A stretch of DNA of 64,000 bases from Heloderma charlesbogerti (GCA_026122225.1 JANEZZ010000728.1:3596001-3660000), one strand, 5' to 3'. Numbered from the stretch's first letter, positions 43,600 to 61,046 are shown. Translations and numbers: made by a program. Notes: generated by a model not told the origin, from the sequence alone.

Positions 43600-45310
43600 T
43601 ATTTTGTGTACGGTTACCAAGGAGTTTCACCTCACTCCGATCTCAAGCATACCCCTTAGCGCTTTCTCTTCAAGAAACTTAACTCTTTCTGTGAGACTAT
43701 GCAAAGCAAATGTTTATACAGACAGGGCACAAAAATTGAGCAGCGGAATACACTAGCTATCCTCTTTTGACAGATAGCGTGTCTTACCCTCAATACCGAA
43801 AGAGGTACGAGAACTCTGGATATATGCAGATGCCATAGTCTATACCTAATTCCTAGTGCATATAAACTACCTTTGGCATACTCTTTTATCTGGCCAATGA
43901 GAGCCCTGGCCAGGGTAAAGCATTGCTGGTCCAAGACCTTTTGCTGCCTGAGGCATAGGACAAGATGGTACCTCCTGTGCATGCTGTGTACAGAATCCAA
44001 CTGAATTTGCAGTTTAGTCCTACTTTAACACTGATGATGTGACAGCTTCCTCCACCATGTTTGGGGGTAGCAGGCTAGCTCAAGGGGAACAGGGCAGACT
44101 AATTTAGAGGACCGAAGAGAAATGGTGGGGAGCTGCTGCTCTGCCCTCACCATCTGCCACCTGAGGCAAGTGTCTCATTCTGCCGGATAGAGCTGGCTCT
44201 GGGGTAAAACACCATGCCAAAAAAGGCCTGTCCCGGCTGGCAAACTGATTATTAGTCTTTAGCATTACTAAAGGTTAGGGATCTCCACTGAAGGCTTGCA
44301 CACAGAACTCCAGTTACATGGTAGAGAACCAGCTCAACTTAGACCTCGTTTTGTACACAGCACCCTTGCGAAAGAACAAGCACGACCTAGTTCCCCTTTT
44401 GTTCTAGAGAAACCTCTCCCTTACTTAACCAAGCCTTTTAAGAGTCTGCTTAGGCTGGTTCATTCTTGGTGCTTCTCCCTCCTCTCTCAGATCTGCTAGG
44501 GTCCCTTCATTCTGTGACCCCTTTCTTCCTCCCTAGTCCCCTTGGACTTTTTAAATTTTACTATTTGTTTTAGCAAGGGCTCAGAGGGAGTTATCAGCTT
44601 GTTTTTGCCGGTGTATTCCTCCTTTGCCTGTTGCCACTGCCATTCCCCAGTTTTGCATACATGACAGTTTTACTAGGCCCCTCCTTGCCAGCTAGTCTTT
44701 TTCCTGGATGTCTGTAGGTAATGGCTAGCAGCCTACCATCTAAGACCCCAGGTGAGGTTACCCATCCCATTTCATGAGGTTACCCATCCCATTTCATAAG
44801 GAGCTACCAGCATGACTCCATATTCCAGTGTAGAAATCAGTCTCCCAATTCAAACAGACCCAAGAACCAGCCCTATTGTACAACCCTCACACTGGAGGAG
44901 GTTACATTGCATCCTGGTTTTCTTTTTAATTCCACATTCTCTACCTCTCCCCCCTGTCCTGTGCAAGTTATCTGTGCACTGTTTTTACATGTGATTCTGT
45001 CTCTCAATTTTGCCTCCTCTTTGTCCATTTGGTTCCTTCAGCGCTCCTCTATCCTTATTTGGCTAACTACGTCTGTCTACCCCATGTGTCCTTATCCTCC
45101 TTTATTTCTGCTGACAGCCATTCTCTCTGTATAATTAATTGCTTAGCTCCCAGGCCCATCAGGTTGTGAGCATGTATTTCTGTTCTTTATTTGTAATAAA
45201 CTTTGTACTCAATTATTCAAATCTCCTGTCTCATTACTAGTTCCCCAAAGCTACATTTACTGCTTTTTCTCCATCTGGGTCTACCAATTCATGTCACTTT
45301 GCACTGTGAC
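43600..45310 (+). mobile_element. candidate LTR-like segment (low confidence)
   Basis: The 3' part reads TTGTAATAAACTTTGTACTC (poly(A) signal AATAAA at 45195-45200), then CTCCTGTCTCATTACTAGTT and CCCCAAAGCTACA, with the spacing of an LTR R-U5 boundary. An inserted repeat with GCTGCCTGAGGCATAGG and CCACCTGAGGCAAGTG arms lies near 43945-44215. No second LTR, internal retroviral genes or target duplication were found, so this could be an unrelated polyadenylated repeat. Confidence 0.25.
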
Positions 45311-47758
45311 GCAGGGTTTAAGATTCCTGACACATGTTGCTCAAGTGCATATGCATTATTCGACACATGTACATGAGGAATTGTGTATGTTCAAGTGATA
45401 ACATGATAGCCCTCATGGTTGCACCTGATTGCTGCTGATCACCTGTCTGAGCAAGCAAACAGCTGCTACTGCCTATCTTTTTTTCCAGAGGGGGGTGGGG
45501 AAAAGAGCAGGATGGGGTGGGGGCTCCATAGAACATTTGGCTGAGCCTTCCCAAACCTGGAGCCATCATTGCCCGTGGTGTACACACCCATCTGTTTAGT
45601 CCTGCTGTTGTATTTTGTCTCATTTTAAAAACCCTGCAAAACCTGTTCAACTAGAGAAAAGTGTAGGTCATGTACTGAAGGCTCTGTCATAACACCTTTC
45701 ATTCTCTGAAGGAAAATATTGTCTATCTCTGACGTTATAGTACTAGGCCCAGGTGCAAAGAGCTACTTTAGGCACATTCTAGGGGTTGAGCCTGCCCAAT
45801 GCCCTTATTTTTTTGACAGATGAAACATAGATTTCCATGCCATGCTTTTGAAAGTCTCCCATTTCCAAGGCAGTTTGCCAAGCAGTATGGGAGGTAGCTG
45901 TTTAAGAACCACAGACCCCAAACTCCCTGGGTCTGTGGAACTAATTGTGAGATTCTTTGGATTTCAGCCATTGATTCCTGATAATGTGAGTTTCCAGTAC
46001 CATTGCACTGTGCATTACCTGTGCTTTTCATACCCTCTGCTTCAACTAGAACATGCATAACTGACATAGTGTTTGACAGAATAAAATTGTAAAACACAGG
46101 AACTGCCATGTGAACTTCAAGTTCAAACAAGTGCCAACTATGATCCTTCCCTCTTTTGTATGGTTGCTAGTGTGCCCAGGGCACTTAACTAGGTGTTGAT
46201 CAAATTCCTGGTCATGTCACTCAGTTGGATCCAGATTTAGACTGGCTGAAATCAATGGGACATGATGTTGGTCATACTTAAGACTAAATCTGGATCCAAC
46301 CCAGTGTCTCTCTGTTCCCTAAATTTTAAGACCTTGCTATTAGTTACATGCCTTTTGATCTGAACAGTGCTGAGTAAGAACCAAATACAACCATTACCCA
46401 TTCTTGGGAGTATTTCATGTTCCCTCAGGAATAGCAAAATGAGTGTTGTCATTTATCAGGTTGCTATCATTTCTGAAGCCTTAACATTTCCTCACTCTGC
46501 ATATTTTAGCATAAGTATGGACTTGTTTGTACCTTTTTTTGCTTTGGCATTTATTGAAAAGTAAATTAACACTCAGATTCCAAAGCACTAGACAGTTTTA
46601 TAGTCACCATTAGCTCACACTAGGATGCTGTTGTAACAACTTTGAGGCTGTGTAAGAGGAATTTAGGGTGCAATCCTATGCAAGTTTAGACAGAAAAAAG
46701 TCCTACAACTTCCAGCATGCCCCAGCCACCCTGGCTGAGGAATGCTGGGAGTTGTGGGACTTCTTTCTGTCTAAACATGCATAGGATTGCACCCCTACTC
46801 TCCCAGAAATTAGAATGCACCCCACAAGGTGGGATGGAAAGACGAATTTGGCAGAGAATACATTTTTTCACTTGCCAGTTCCTAGTTCCATAACCTTTTT
46901 TGGCCACGAAATGGGCCTACTTCAGCTACACTGATACAGCAGATTCTTATTATGGCAGAGGCAGTATGAAGTAGTATATTTGCTCATTATCATCTACAGG
47001 AAAAAGTTGCCACTTTTCAGGTAGCATAAGTGGCCTTGTGTAGTCAGCACACAAAAGTATTGTGCATGGTCACTACCCAAGTGTGGAAAACTGTAGCCCA
47101 AGTTCTAAAGTTAATGTTGTGATGGAAAGTCACCAACAAAATGACATCCTTCCATCATTATCCTTTACTGAGCCTGACTGTGCCCTCATGGGGTAAGACC
47201 TAGGATTAACCATGTCAGGATGAACTTTTGTTTTCATTGAGCCTCCCTGCTGTGGCAATCCCAGATCTCTTATCTTGGGGATTATATCCCAAATAAAACT
47301 TTACCATGCAAATATGACACTTTGTGGGAGAATAGACCAGTGTGTTTGACAAAGGCAAATAGACTACCACTGGTGATGAAAAGTATGTGTAGACTTCTAG
47401 TAAACACATAATGCATTAGCTGTATTCGGTCACTCTCATACACACAGTTAACAATTGAGAGAGGGAGATGGGGTGGCTGTGCCCACTTGCCCTACCCTCC
47501 ATACATGAGGGGCACACACCTGTAGAGGGGAGCTTGCTGTACATTCGTAGGCTCCCATGATATGCAACCATGACTGCACTGGTAGGCACATCCTTGCTCT
47601 CTCCCTTGTGCAATTCTTGTAGGGCTATAGTCACAAAATAATTGTACTTCATGTATTTGAGATTCCGAGATCTTTGTTTCAACTTTTGTTCCATAATGTA
47701 TTGTGATAAAAGGCATTCATAAACGTTATTAATATATAATAATTTTCTAAATTTACAG
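45311..47758. other. SLC9A2 intron 11, remaining part
   Basis: Contains two foldbacks. One is at 46223-46302 (GTTGGATCCAGATTTAG against CTAAATCTGGATCCAAC). The other is at 46663-46793 (GGGTGCAATCCTATGCAAGT against CATGCATAGGATTGCACCCC), with GTTTAGACAGAAA arms and a CCAGCATGCC core. No exon or RNA gene seen. Confidence 0.65.
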
Positions 47759-48096
47759 TAAGTGACAGCAGTGATTCTGAATCTGATCATACCACAGTGC
47801 TGAATTTAAAATCTCAAGCAGGAAAAATTTTGAGAGACCAGAGACTTCGACAGCAGCAGTGTAGAATTGAATGGAAGAATGAAGTGGGTAGTGATAACAG
47901 AGAGCCAGTGAGCCAACCTCAGGTTGCCAGGGGCTTCAGGCAACCACTGTTGCCAAGACCAGCGTTTGGCACACTGAATGAAGAAGAGTCAACTGAAGAT
48001 GACAGATCAACCAAGCCATTACCACCACCTCGGTTAGTCCGACAGGCATCAAAAGCTGAAAGGCCTAGAGATAAATCTGACAATAAACCATATTGA
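47759..48096 (+). CDS. SLC9A2: SLC9A2 exon 12: C-terminal tail and stop
   Basis: Acceptor AAATTTACAG. Two bases complete Val, then 112 codons including TGA at 48094. It encodes SDSSDSESDHTTVLNLKSQA, a variable charged stretch, and a proline-rich end KPLPPPRLVRQASKAE before KSDNKPY. The acidic serine cluster and TTVLNL are family features of NHE2. The PLPPPR sequence fits an SH3-ligand core, and mammalian NHE2 is known to have such a region linked to apical targeting. Confidence 0.92.
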
Positions 48097-48522
48097 AAAC
48101 TACTAAACACAGCAATTAACAATCAACAACAGATGTAGTAGACTGTAACTGGGCAGCTGGATCCATTTAAAGGCATGGTCCTAGGTTCTGGAGAAGGGTA
48201 TGCGTGGAAAGGAAAGCTTTCCAGTAATCATGTTCTTTCACTAAGTGGAGAGAAACCCTTACTTGCTATGGAACCAAACAATGCAACTATTTTATTTTAC
48301 AATTGTTGTCATGCTTCTACAATGAAGGAAAGCCTTACCAATTATGTATGTTTTATTTTATGTATTTGTCAATGGCAGGTTTTAAATATGAGTTGCACTG
48401 AAACATTGCACAATACACCTATTTTTAAAGCACTTACAATAATTAATTCTCTGCAAACAATTCTGTTAAGGGTGCCTCATGCACTGAAACCCAGGTGTTG
48501 CAAACTGTGAAATTCCATTAAA
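48097..48522 (+). other. SLC9A2: SLC9A2 3' UTR with candidate poly(A) signal
   Basis: Unique AT-rich sequence follows the stop codon. An ATTAAA hexamer at 48517-48522 is the first plausible polyadenylation signal. The true cleavage site cannot be fixed from sequence alone, and the UTR may extend further. Confidence 0.45.
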
Positions 48523-51500
48523 GCAAAGAAAGAGGCTGCAGTTAAAAACACACACACAACACTGTGAAATACTTTAACAGTGCAATCCTATACATATCAA
48601 CTCAGAAGTAAGGCCTACTGCATTCGGTGGGGCTTACTCCAAGGTAAGTGGATGTAGTAGATTGCACCGTTAGTCAGGGCTACAGGGCTACACAACATTT
48701 TACCCACCAAGCCAAATGCAGCTCACCCATTGTGTCCTACCTGGTGCTTGAAGAGTGGCTCACCCACTCTTACAGTCTGTCATACATTTTTACAGCCACA
48801 ACAAATGGTCTGAATTAGATGGGTACCTGTTCATACAAGCAGGTAAAATACATGGGTGAGATTTGGGTACCAGTTATTAAACTGATGTACTATTTCTGTA
48901 TATGTTACAGTCTTCACTATATTATCTGGCCCAGGAAATATGGAGGTTGCTTCGAAGCCCAAATTCTAAACCTTTGTAAAGATGTAAATATGAAATGAAA
49001 GCTTTTGGTTCTGTCAAGTCATGCTTCTTACTACAAGAGGTAAATGGTATGAGAATTATTTATTAAAATTTATTATATAATTTTGAATCACCTTTCAGCC
49101 CCAAGGTCTCCCAAGGCAAAATACAATTGTAAAAACAATACACATCAAAAACAATTAAAAGCAGAACAGAACAATTTTAACAAAACAAAAAAGAATGTGA
49201 TGCTCTCATATATTGTCTGGAATACCCACCTCTACCTGATTTCTTCGTATTGTACTTGGCTTGTCACATGAAGGGAAGAAAACAATTTATAAATATATAT
49301 TAAAAAGTCTGTTTCTGCAGCTTTTTGTCATTTTTTCATTACTTTAACTTGAAAATGTTAGTAGATCAGTAAATGAGCTAATGCACCAGAGATGGAAATT
49401 ATATAATTGCATACACCCTTCAATGTGTTATTTCCAAAATCTTATCAGTTATGGCCTCTTTAAAATGAAAACAACGTAATGCTCTCAGTAGAGGATATGG
49501 GTTGTATTTGCTAGAAAGCATGGTGTTAAATTAATTAGTATTTGCCTGATAAATGAAATTATGCTGCAAAATAGCCAGCTGTGAAATTAAGCTCCAAAAC
49601 ATGGAATTCGGTTCTGTTATAATATGATTTTGACCACCATTGCCCGAGCATTTGGAATATTTTAATGCTTGGTGCTACTGCTTCAAGCTGAAATGGTTTC
49701 TTTCCTTGGTTCGTATCAGAGGAAGGTTACTGATTTTTTGAGAACAAGACCGCTGAAGAAAGCAATGGCTAGCCTCTAGTGCCATCTGTTGGAAAATATA
49801 TAAAGTACCTGAGCGGCACAAATTTCCTCCCCCCCCCCCTTTTTAATTTAATATAATGAACTCTGCTCCTACTAACAGGACATACTCTTGTTAAACAAAA
49901 TATCAATAATCAGATAATGGTATTAGCATGTATCATGAAGCATTAAAAGTCCTGCAATTTGGGGGGCATAATGAGGCTGCAATCTTATACATACCTACCT
50001 GGAAATAAGTCCCACCCATTGAACACAATGGGACTTCTCAATAGACATACATAAGACTGCACAGTAACAAGAGTTTCTTTGTGCTCCAATATGCAAGAAA
50101 AAAACAACGGACAAACTGAGGTATTAGGCACAATGACAAAGTGAAGATGGGAGATACTGGGCGTTGGGAGTCCAGCATATTTGGAGGATACCTGGTTGGA
50201 GAAGGTTGAGCCACCAACTGCTATTTGAGCAACAACAGCCACCAGTTGCTATACAAGCAAGAACACAAGCAAGGGAAGATCAGCCTGGCCAAAGTGCATT
50301 TAAATGCTTACTTATAGCTCACCACCTTGTTTTGGCCTTGAAAAACTGATCTCTCCCCTTTTTCTTCCACTGCCCCCTTCCCTAGTGTGTCTTGCCATCG
50401 TAGATTTTAAGCCTGTTGGCAGGGCCTCTCTGTTTTATTGATGTAAACCACTTTGGGAGACAATAATTATCTGAAAAGTGGGATAAGAATGCAGTAAATA
50501 ATAAATAATATTTAACAAAGACAAGATTAAAAAGCCCTGAGGATGATTTACTGATTTGTTTTCCACACAGGTAGAAGCACCCTGGCTCCTACTGTTCTGC
50601 TTCACTTGGACTCCTAGCTGAGGCAGGCCTGGCATCAGCAGACACCATCCTTTGGCAGATGCCATCACTACCCTGGGCCCCCTTTTCCAGTGCTCCAATA
50701 AGCACTGGATGGCTGCCCACTGTAATGGCCCACAAAGCCCTGGAATGATGTAGTATTGTTCAAGGCACTCTGGGCAATTACAGTGGTGCCCACTTGGTGC
50801 TTATTAGAGACATGCAGCTACCACCAGCACTGTTGAAGCCATCTTCCTCCAAAAGGCCCACCCACCAACATGAGTTGGATAGAATGCTGATGGTTCCTTC
50901 ATACCTGGAGCAGGCCCTGATCTCAGGGCAGATTCAAATGTTATGGGGTGTGACTCCACGCTATTGGCTTCAGCTGGCTTGCAACTTCGTTGCGAAGTTT
51001 CCCCAACTGCCCAGGAGATCAGTTTCCACAGGAGATCAGTTTCCACAGTGTTTAAAGTCCCGGCTTATCATCGTTGTAGCCTGGGGCTCTGTGCTGTTTC
51101 CACTGAGCGCTAATCAAATTATTTTCTTGATGGCTGGGTGGAGTCTTGGTTGGGTCTGATTATCTCATCTGTGTTCCTGCCTCCTCCTCTTACTGAGCCC
51201 CCCCCTTTCCCCTTCACTCCAGTTTCCTGCTCTGGCCAGTCTCCTCCCTGCCTTCTGAGCCCTTTTTCCCCTTTAAAGTGAGTTTTAAAGTGCAATTGCA
51301 CTTTAACAAATAGGAGTGAAAAAGCAAAGGTGCAGTTGCACATTAACAGGCACTGCAACCCTTCCCATTGTTCCCGTAGTGTGCTGCTCCAGTTACAACT
51401 TCTCCGCACCATTATAAATTGCTGACAGAAACATACTTCCGGGTGGGGTGGGGGGATTGGAAGTGAACGTCAGCAGACTGGGAGGGGCTGCTCAACCAGT

Positions 51501-51644
51501 CAGAGAGGCTACTCCCTCCAGGCTCTACTCCCCTTAATGTCAATCTCGGGAACAAGCCTCATTGATCACAATGGCAGTTATTTCTGAGTAGACTTCCCGG
51601 ATGTATGCCCGATTCTGCCCATTTTTTCCCTTTCCCTCTAATAT
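48523..51644. other. between SLC9A2 and MFSD9: repeats and unassigned sequence
   Basis: Two copies of the AATCCTRTGCAY short repeat (48579-48672 and 49975-50065), a SINE/LINE 3' tail-like stretch at about 50335-50512 (AAACCACTTTGGGAGACAAT, ending AATAATAAATAATA), and a fragment near 51543-51605. No coding gene recognised. Confidence 0.5.
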
Positions 51645-51880
51645 GCATACCCTCCACGTCAGTATCTTACGATGACTCTATTACTCAATTGCAAAATAGC
51701 ACTAACACACATTTGCGCTATCACGTGATAGCACACTAGTCCAGCAATGCTTACTGACTCCTGTTAAAGTCAAGGAGGCTTGTTCTGGAAAATGCACTAT
51801 TTCACGATACTGCAAATGCGTGTTAGTACTATTTCACGACTGGGTGATAGAGTCGTAGATACTGACACAGAGGGTATGCA
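51645..51880. repeat. 236-bp imperfect palindrome
   Basis: GCATACCCTCCACGTCAGTA at the left pairs with the complement of TACTGACACAGAGGGTATGC at the right. The pairing continues through GACTCTATTACTCAATTGCA and AATAGCACTAACACACATTTG to a short spacer near 51750-51785. It looks like a foldback transposon. No target duplication identified. Confidence 0.75.
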
Positions 51881-51932
51881 CATTGATGGACAACCTGAGA
51901 TAAACTTGATTTTCAGGCTGTAGTGGGAGTAC

Positions 51933-52640
51933 TTGCTTGCCCGTGATAGCAGGCTTATACGCACTAATGTTCTAGCGCTTATTTTTAATGATGTTTCAAA
52001 AGTTGGTCCCTCGGCATCCTGCTCTAAAATGGCAATGGGACTTCCGGAAAACAGGCAGAGGGAAAGGGTTGTGTCACTGAGGTCATGGGCAGGTGAGCGA
52101 CACACCCACATGGGCTGGACTACATGCCCCATGGGAAGGACTATGATACTGAACCCAGTGCGGTTGTGGAAACAGGTCAGTAATGGAGCTGAAGTAAGCT
52201 GGAGAAGTCAGACTATAACCAGTCTCAGAAGAAGCGTTTTTTCTGTGATAAAATGTGATGAATGGCCACAATGTCATGTAAACACAGAGACCTCACCACG
52301 CAGCCAGGTTGTAGTAAATTGCTGGTGGAAACACAGCCATGGTCTCCCAGCTGCTGAAAATAGTTCTACATGTTTATTCTCCACTGAGCAAGTGGAACAT
52401 TTTAAAGGCCTTTCCTATGTGAAGTCACTTCAAAGCATGCCAGCAATTATCAGGGATGTTTGGGAGTGGTGTAAAGAAACTGAAGATCGCTGGTGCCGCT
52501 AGGGCTTGACTGTGGGCTACAGAGCCTTAGTGACTGATGGAAACTATGGAACATGTCTTGAGGCTAGAGAACGAATCTGCAAGAGAAAAATTACACTGAC
52601 ATATCTTTCACGATTGAGAAGAAAGTACACTGGACAATAA
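51933..52640 (+). other. unexplained open stretch with one stop
   Basis: From the ATG at 51933 the frame is open to TAG at 52500 (189 codons), then open again to TAA near 52640. The conceptual protein has several Trp/Cys residues (for example DVWEWCKETEDRWCR) and basic patches (RERICKRKITLTYLSRLRRK). I recognise no domain. It could be a decayed transposon or processed gene fragment, or chance. Confidence 0.25.
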
Positions 52641-55161
52641 GTACCAGTTCAGCACCTGTCAAGTATCTGTCATCTTATAACAGACTGGGCTGTATTCCCA
52701 CCTAGTCAACACCAATTGGATAGAATATATTGCTAAAAATAGTGATGGCACTGTTATTAGGAATGGGGGAAATAAACAGTTCAGAAAATGAGATATCATG
52801 AGGCAAGGCCAAACCGACCTGAAGTTAGGTCTTGGATCATAATGGCTCCTCATCAGACCAGCACTCCCTGGCATCAGTCACCTCCATAATTTACTCTGGT
52901 GAACAGGGAAAGGAAGCTTAATTAGAGAATTTTTATTAAAAGTCCTGCTGATGAGGGGATCAAAACTGCTGTGAAGGGCTTCATCATTAGCAGAGGCCTC
53001 ATCTTTAATGTCCCTGTGGAATGTGCACTGCTGCTGGAAAGCCTGCAGAATGAGAGTACCTACCACCTGCTTAATGGGTAAAGCTGGAAAGGGGAACACC
53101 CATTTCCACGCTCCCTGTTGGCAATGAATACTCCCAATGAGTTCTGTCCAGGCCTTAAAAGATAAATCCACTACCACTGCTGAAGTCTGCCTCACCAGTC
53201 CTTGCTGCTGGTACTGTCTATCAAGACAAATTTTGGGAAACTGAGGGGGAGTCATGGGGAGAGCTGGGTGATGTGGTCTTGCACAGGTAGCAAGAGATAA
53301 CAGTTTAGTACAGCTGGAAGCATATTGCCTATAACTATTAATGGGTGGTAACTCATGAAACAAAAAGAATACTTTTATTAATTAACAGTGAACATAACCA
53401 GTTAGGGATGACACCAGCATTGTCTATTGATGTTACTTTGTGTTGCTTTCAGCTCTGGATATCCAAACGTTTGGTTGTTTTCAATTGTAGTGCAACCTGC
53501 CTGGAATTAGGATGCCTCCAGAGCCAACTTCTGTACTTCATAGGAGGAAACCTGAACTATGAAACTCTTTGTAACAAGGAAATGACTGAAGCAAAGGATT
53601 TTGACATTTCCAAAGAGGAATTAGATATCAGTAGAAAATGGTATCAGTAATTGCCAGCTGATTATGCCAACCTCTGCTGCCACCTGCTGCCATTTTGTGG
53701 CTGGTGGGCTTCAGTAATTTTCAGTTCTCTCAAGTGGACCCTGTAGGTAGAAAGTTTTTGAATTTCTGATATAGGGCATACACTTAAATATTAACTCAAG
53801 ATAGCAAAATGTTTTCCTGGCTTATTTCAACAATACATTTTTTTATTTAAGTATGCAATAAGGACCTGTCCAGATTCTGTAATGCAATGCATACTTTACA
53901 AATTCTGGGTGGAACAATGATTAAACAGATGACAATAACTAAGCAAGGACAAATGCAGACAGACTTTCTCCTTTTATTTCCCACCATCAACACTGTAGTG
54001 CAATTTTAAGAACCGTAACTTTGTAAAGAATAATTCAAAACTATTTCAAACTGCCTTAAAACAAAGTACAACACATCTAAGAACCAATTTTACAGGCGTT
54101 CTTTGTCCTGAATACTCCAGATAGGTAAAAAATAATTACAAAATGTTTATTCTGCTATGTAATATAAGTAATTCTTAGAGTTTCAAAGAAACTTTGTGGA
54201 TCACTGCTTTGGACTGTAAGCAGGTAAATGTCCTATTTAGCTTTAAGGTTGCCACTGTATGTACACATCCAAGGAAGAAGCTTCACTAACCTCTGTAGGA
54301 GTTACTGCCAAGTAAACAAAGATAAGAACAGAATGAACCTGCCTTACACCCTGATCCTAAGCATTCTAAAAATGCTTAAAATCTTTAAAAAAAATTCTTA
54401 GGAAGAGGAGACCTAACTATACATTAAAAGCAAATGCATGATTAGTTCTTATGTTAACTTTGGGTTGTTTAACCCACGGATAACCCAAACTGTGTTCACA
54501 CGTCACAAAGCAACCGATGATCGGGCCAATTGGAGGTTGCATATTAAAATCGGAAGCGGCTTAATTAACCCACGATTTGCCACCATTATGTACGAACGGG
54601 CCCAGCACATCTGTGCACCATCAGGAAGAACTGTAAGAAGCCCCAGCTTTGTCCTGCATCTTTTCCAGGAATAACCTATGCTACTTTTGGGAAGCCTGCC
54701 TCATATTTTGAGATCTAACTTGATCACAACATCAGAGGTTGAAATCTCCCCTTCATACTCTTTTTTTGCCTCATAATGCATCACTCAATGGCAACGACCT
54801 GGAGTTAAAATCTATTCGGGCTGTAATGCTTTATTTTAAAGGATTTTCATTCATCTCATTTTAAATTACTTGATGTAATGTTATGGCTGTGTTTGATAGC
54901 TTTCGCTTTGCACTACAACCAGGAGCATTCCTCAACCACATGACTTAAGCCCCTCCACCATTCTCAATTTACCACTGTTGAATTGACAGGTCATGAAAAA
55001 AAAACACCTGGGAGATGCATTCAGCCCCTCCATTGATTCTGTAATGTTCCCTTTTAAAGCATCCTATAATAGCCCTCTTGAAGATTTAGTCTTTGATACA
55101 ACATTCTCTTTTCTCTCAATAGTTTTGTTTTTGTTTAAGTAACAGCATTACAAACATTTCA
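52641..55161. other. between the genes, including likely MFSD9 3' UTR
   Basis: Short open frames on both strands (161 codons on - at 52878-53363 and 101 on + at 53345-53650) show no family feature. On the - strand, an AATAAA signal (complement of TTTATT at 54830-54835) lies about 330 bases after the MFSD9 stop and is a candidate poly(A) signal. A fragment with TTTAACCCACGGATAACCCA near 54468 recalls the palindrome family at 32113. Confidence 0.4.
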
Positions 55162-55952
55162 CTATGTGCTTTTCATTTTTGTACTCCTACTACCAGAATA
55201 CCGCGATTTATTGAAGACCAAGATGAGAACAGCTATAAGTCCCAACAGGCCTCCAACAATCGGGGGGCCACATGGGCTGATCTCCTGGGCAATTCCTGAG
55301 ACAAGTGGAGAAACAATGCGGCCCACAGCTGAGACAGACTGACCAACACCGATAAGCATACCACAGGCCTGGTTCCCACCCAGGGTCAGTTCAAGATCAG
55401 TAGTACAAGTACGTCCTACAGTGGTTGAAAATGCTAAAAATGTGGAAGACAAGATCACTGTCCATATACTTCCTGATAAAGCATATAACACTGTGAACAC
55501 ACAGGTGACAACAGTGGACCGTAGTAAAATGGCATAGGTGTTGTGCTGATAGAATCTTGTGACTGGTCTAAGCAGAAAGCCAGCAGCTACTCCAAGTGTG
55601 CTGCTATAGCTTATGAGGTAGCCAGTGAGTTTAGGCTTCATCCCAAACCTCTCTTCAAGTGCCAAGACAAAATTGCTATGATACAGCATTACTGCAACAG
55701 ACATCAGTAGCCGTACCAGAAAAACATCCCACAGATCAGAACTCGCAATGCTGCCAAGCCTCTTCAGCACAGACACCACTTGAGTCCAAGAGGACTCAGT
55801 GGGAGTAACATGTTTCATGGCATCATGAGATAAAGACTGAATCTGCAGGCTGTGTTTTACCTCTGCTGAGAGACTGTCTCTTGCTTTGTTCATAGTGATC
55901 CATTCATTACCATAATTCTTTTTTTCACACCATAGCAGTATCCAGAAAAGAC
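55162..55952 (-). CDS. MFSD9: MFSD9 last exon: C-terminal half of transporter
   Basis: The - strand acceptor CCTTGGCAG|GT sets the start at 55952. Two bases complete Gly, then 262 codons to the stop. An in-frame ATG further upstream (55995) is intronic. The exon encodes LFWILLWCEKKNYG, a long hydrophilic central loop (ending TESSWTQVVSVLKR), then about six hydrophobic helices (FLVRLLMSVAVMLYHSNFVL, YLISYSSTLGVAAGFLLRPV and others) and a short basic tail. MFSD9 is an orphan major facilitator family membrane protein; its substrate is not established. Confidence 0.93.
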
Positions 55953-58134
<2,182 letters not shown>

Positions 58135-58251
58135 CTATGGATCTCAAATTGTCGAACCCATGTTATAGAGCAACATCTGTAGAGAGAAGCAAAATGAACA
58201 CAGGTTATTTAAAAATGCAATATGTGGTCTGTTGAACCTTTGATTGTAACT

Positions 58252-58467
58252 CCCAGCACTGGCTGAATCCCTGGCTTTGCATGGCATGTGGTCTCCCGAT
58301 GGGGGTACTGCATGCCGCAAGAAAGGACTCAGCCAACACTGGGAAGAGTGACCACTCATTCCAGTGCTGGATAAGTCTCTGGCTTTGCGCAGTGCATGCC
58401 ATCTCTATGTGGGCCCTGTGCAATATGCAAAAGGAGTCAGCTGGTGTTGGGAAGAGCAGTTGCTTCT
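58252..58467. repeat. two-unit tandem duplication, about 107-bp unit
   Basis: CCAGCACTGGCTGAATCCCT at 58252 and CCAGTGCTGGATAAGTCTCT at 58361 start two diverged units. Both contain CTGGCTTTGC, GCATGTGG/GCATGCCA, GGACTCAGCC/GGAGTCAGCT and GTTGGGAAGAG-like ends. Intronic, function unknown. Confidence 0.65.

Positions 58468-61046
<2,579 letters not shown>

Larger units (their letters stand above)
8698..48096 (+). other. SLC9A2: SLC9A2 gene (NHE2), exons 2-12 and introns, 5' end missing
   Basis: NHE2 is a plasma-membrane exchanger that swaps one intracellular H+ for one extracellular Na+, mainly at the apical face of epithelia. Eleven exons are placed, all with AG acceptors and GT donors and with matching codon phases, giving about 704 residues. 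The family core is complete from the helix starting FHLYHKL to the end of the membrane domain, followed by the long regulatory tail. The usual length is about 810 residues, so roughly 95 N-terminal residues (signal and start codon exon) are upstream. Choice of SLC9A2 over SLC9A4 rests on the tail sequence as I recall it and on the neighbour MFSD9. Introns carry at least four BovB, L2, hAT-type and SINE insertions, none disrupting an exon. Confidence 0.9.

Noticed and set aside
8698..48096. The exchanger being SLC9A4 (NHE4) or SLC9A1
   Set aside because: Tail motifs ([26 protein letters not shown], proline-rich end) and the adjoining MFSD9 fit NHE2 better. NHE4 normally lies one gene further away.
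52878..53363. 161-codon minus-strand ORF between the genes
   Set aside because: Open by composition only as far as I can tell. No domain or partner exon recognised, so it is mentioned but not called.
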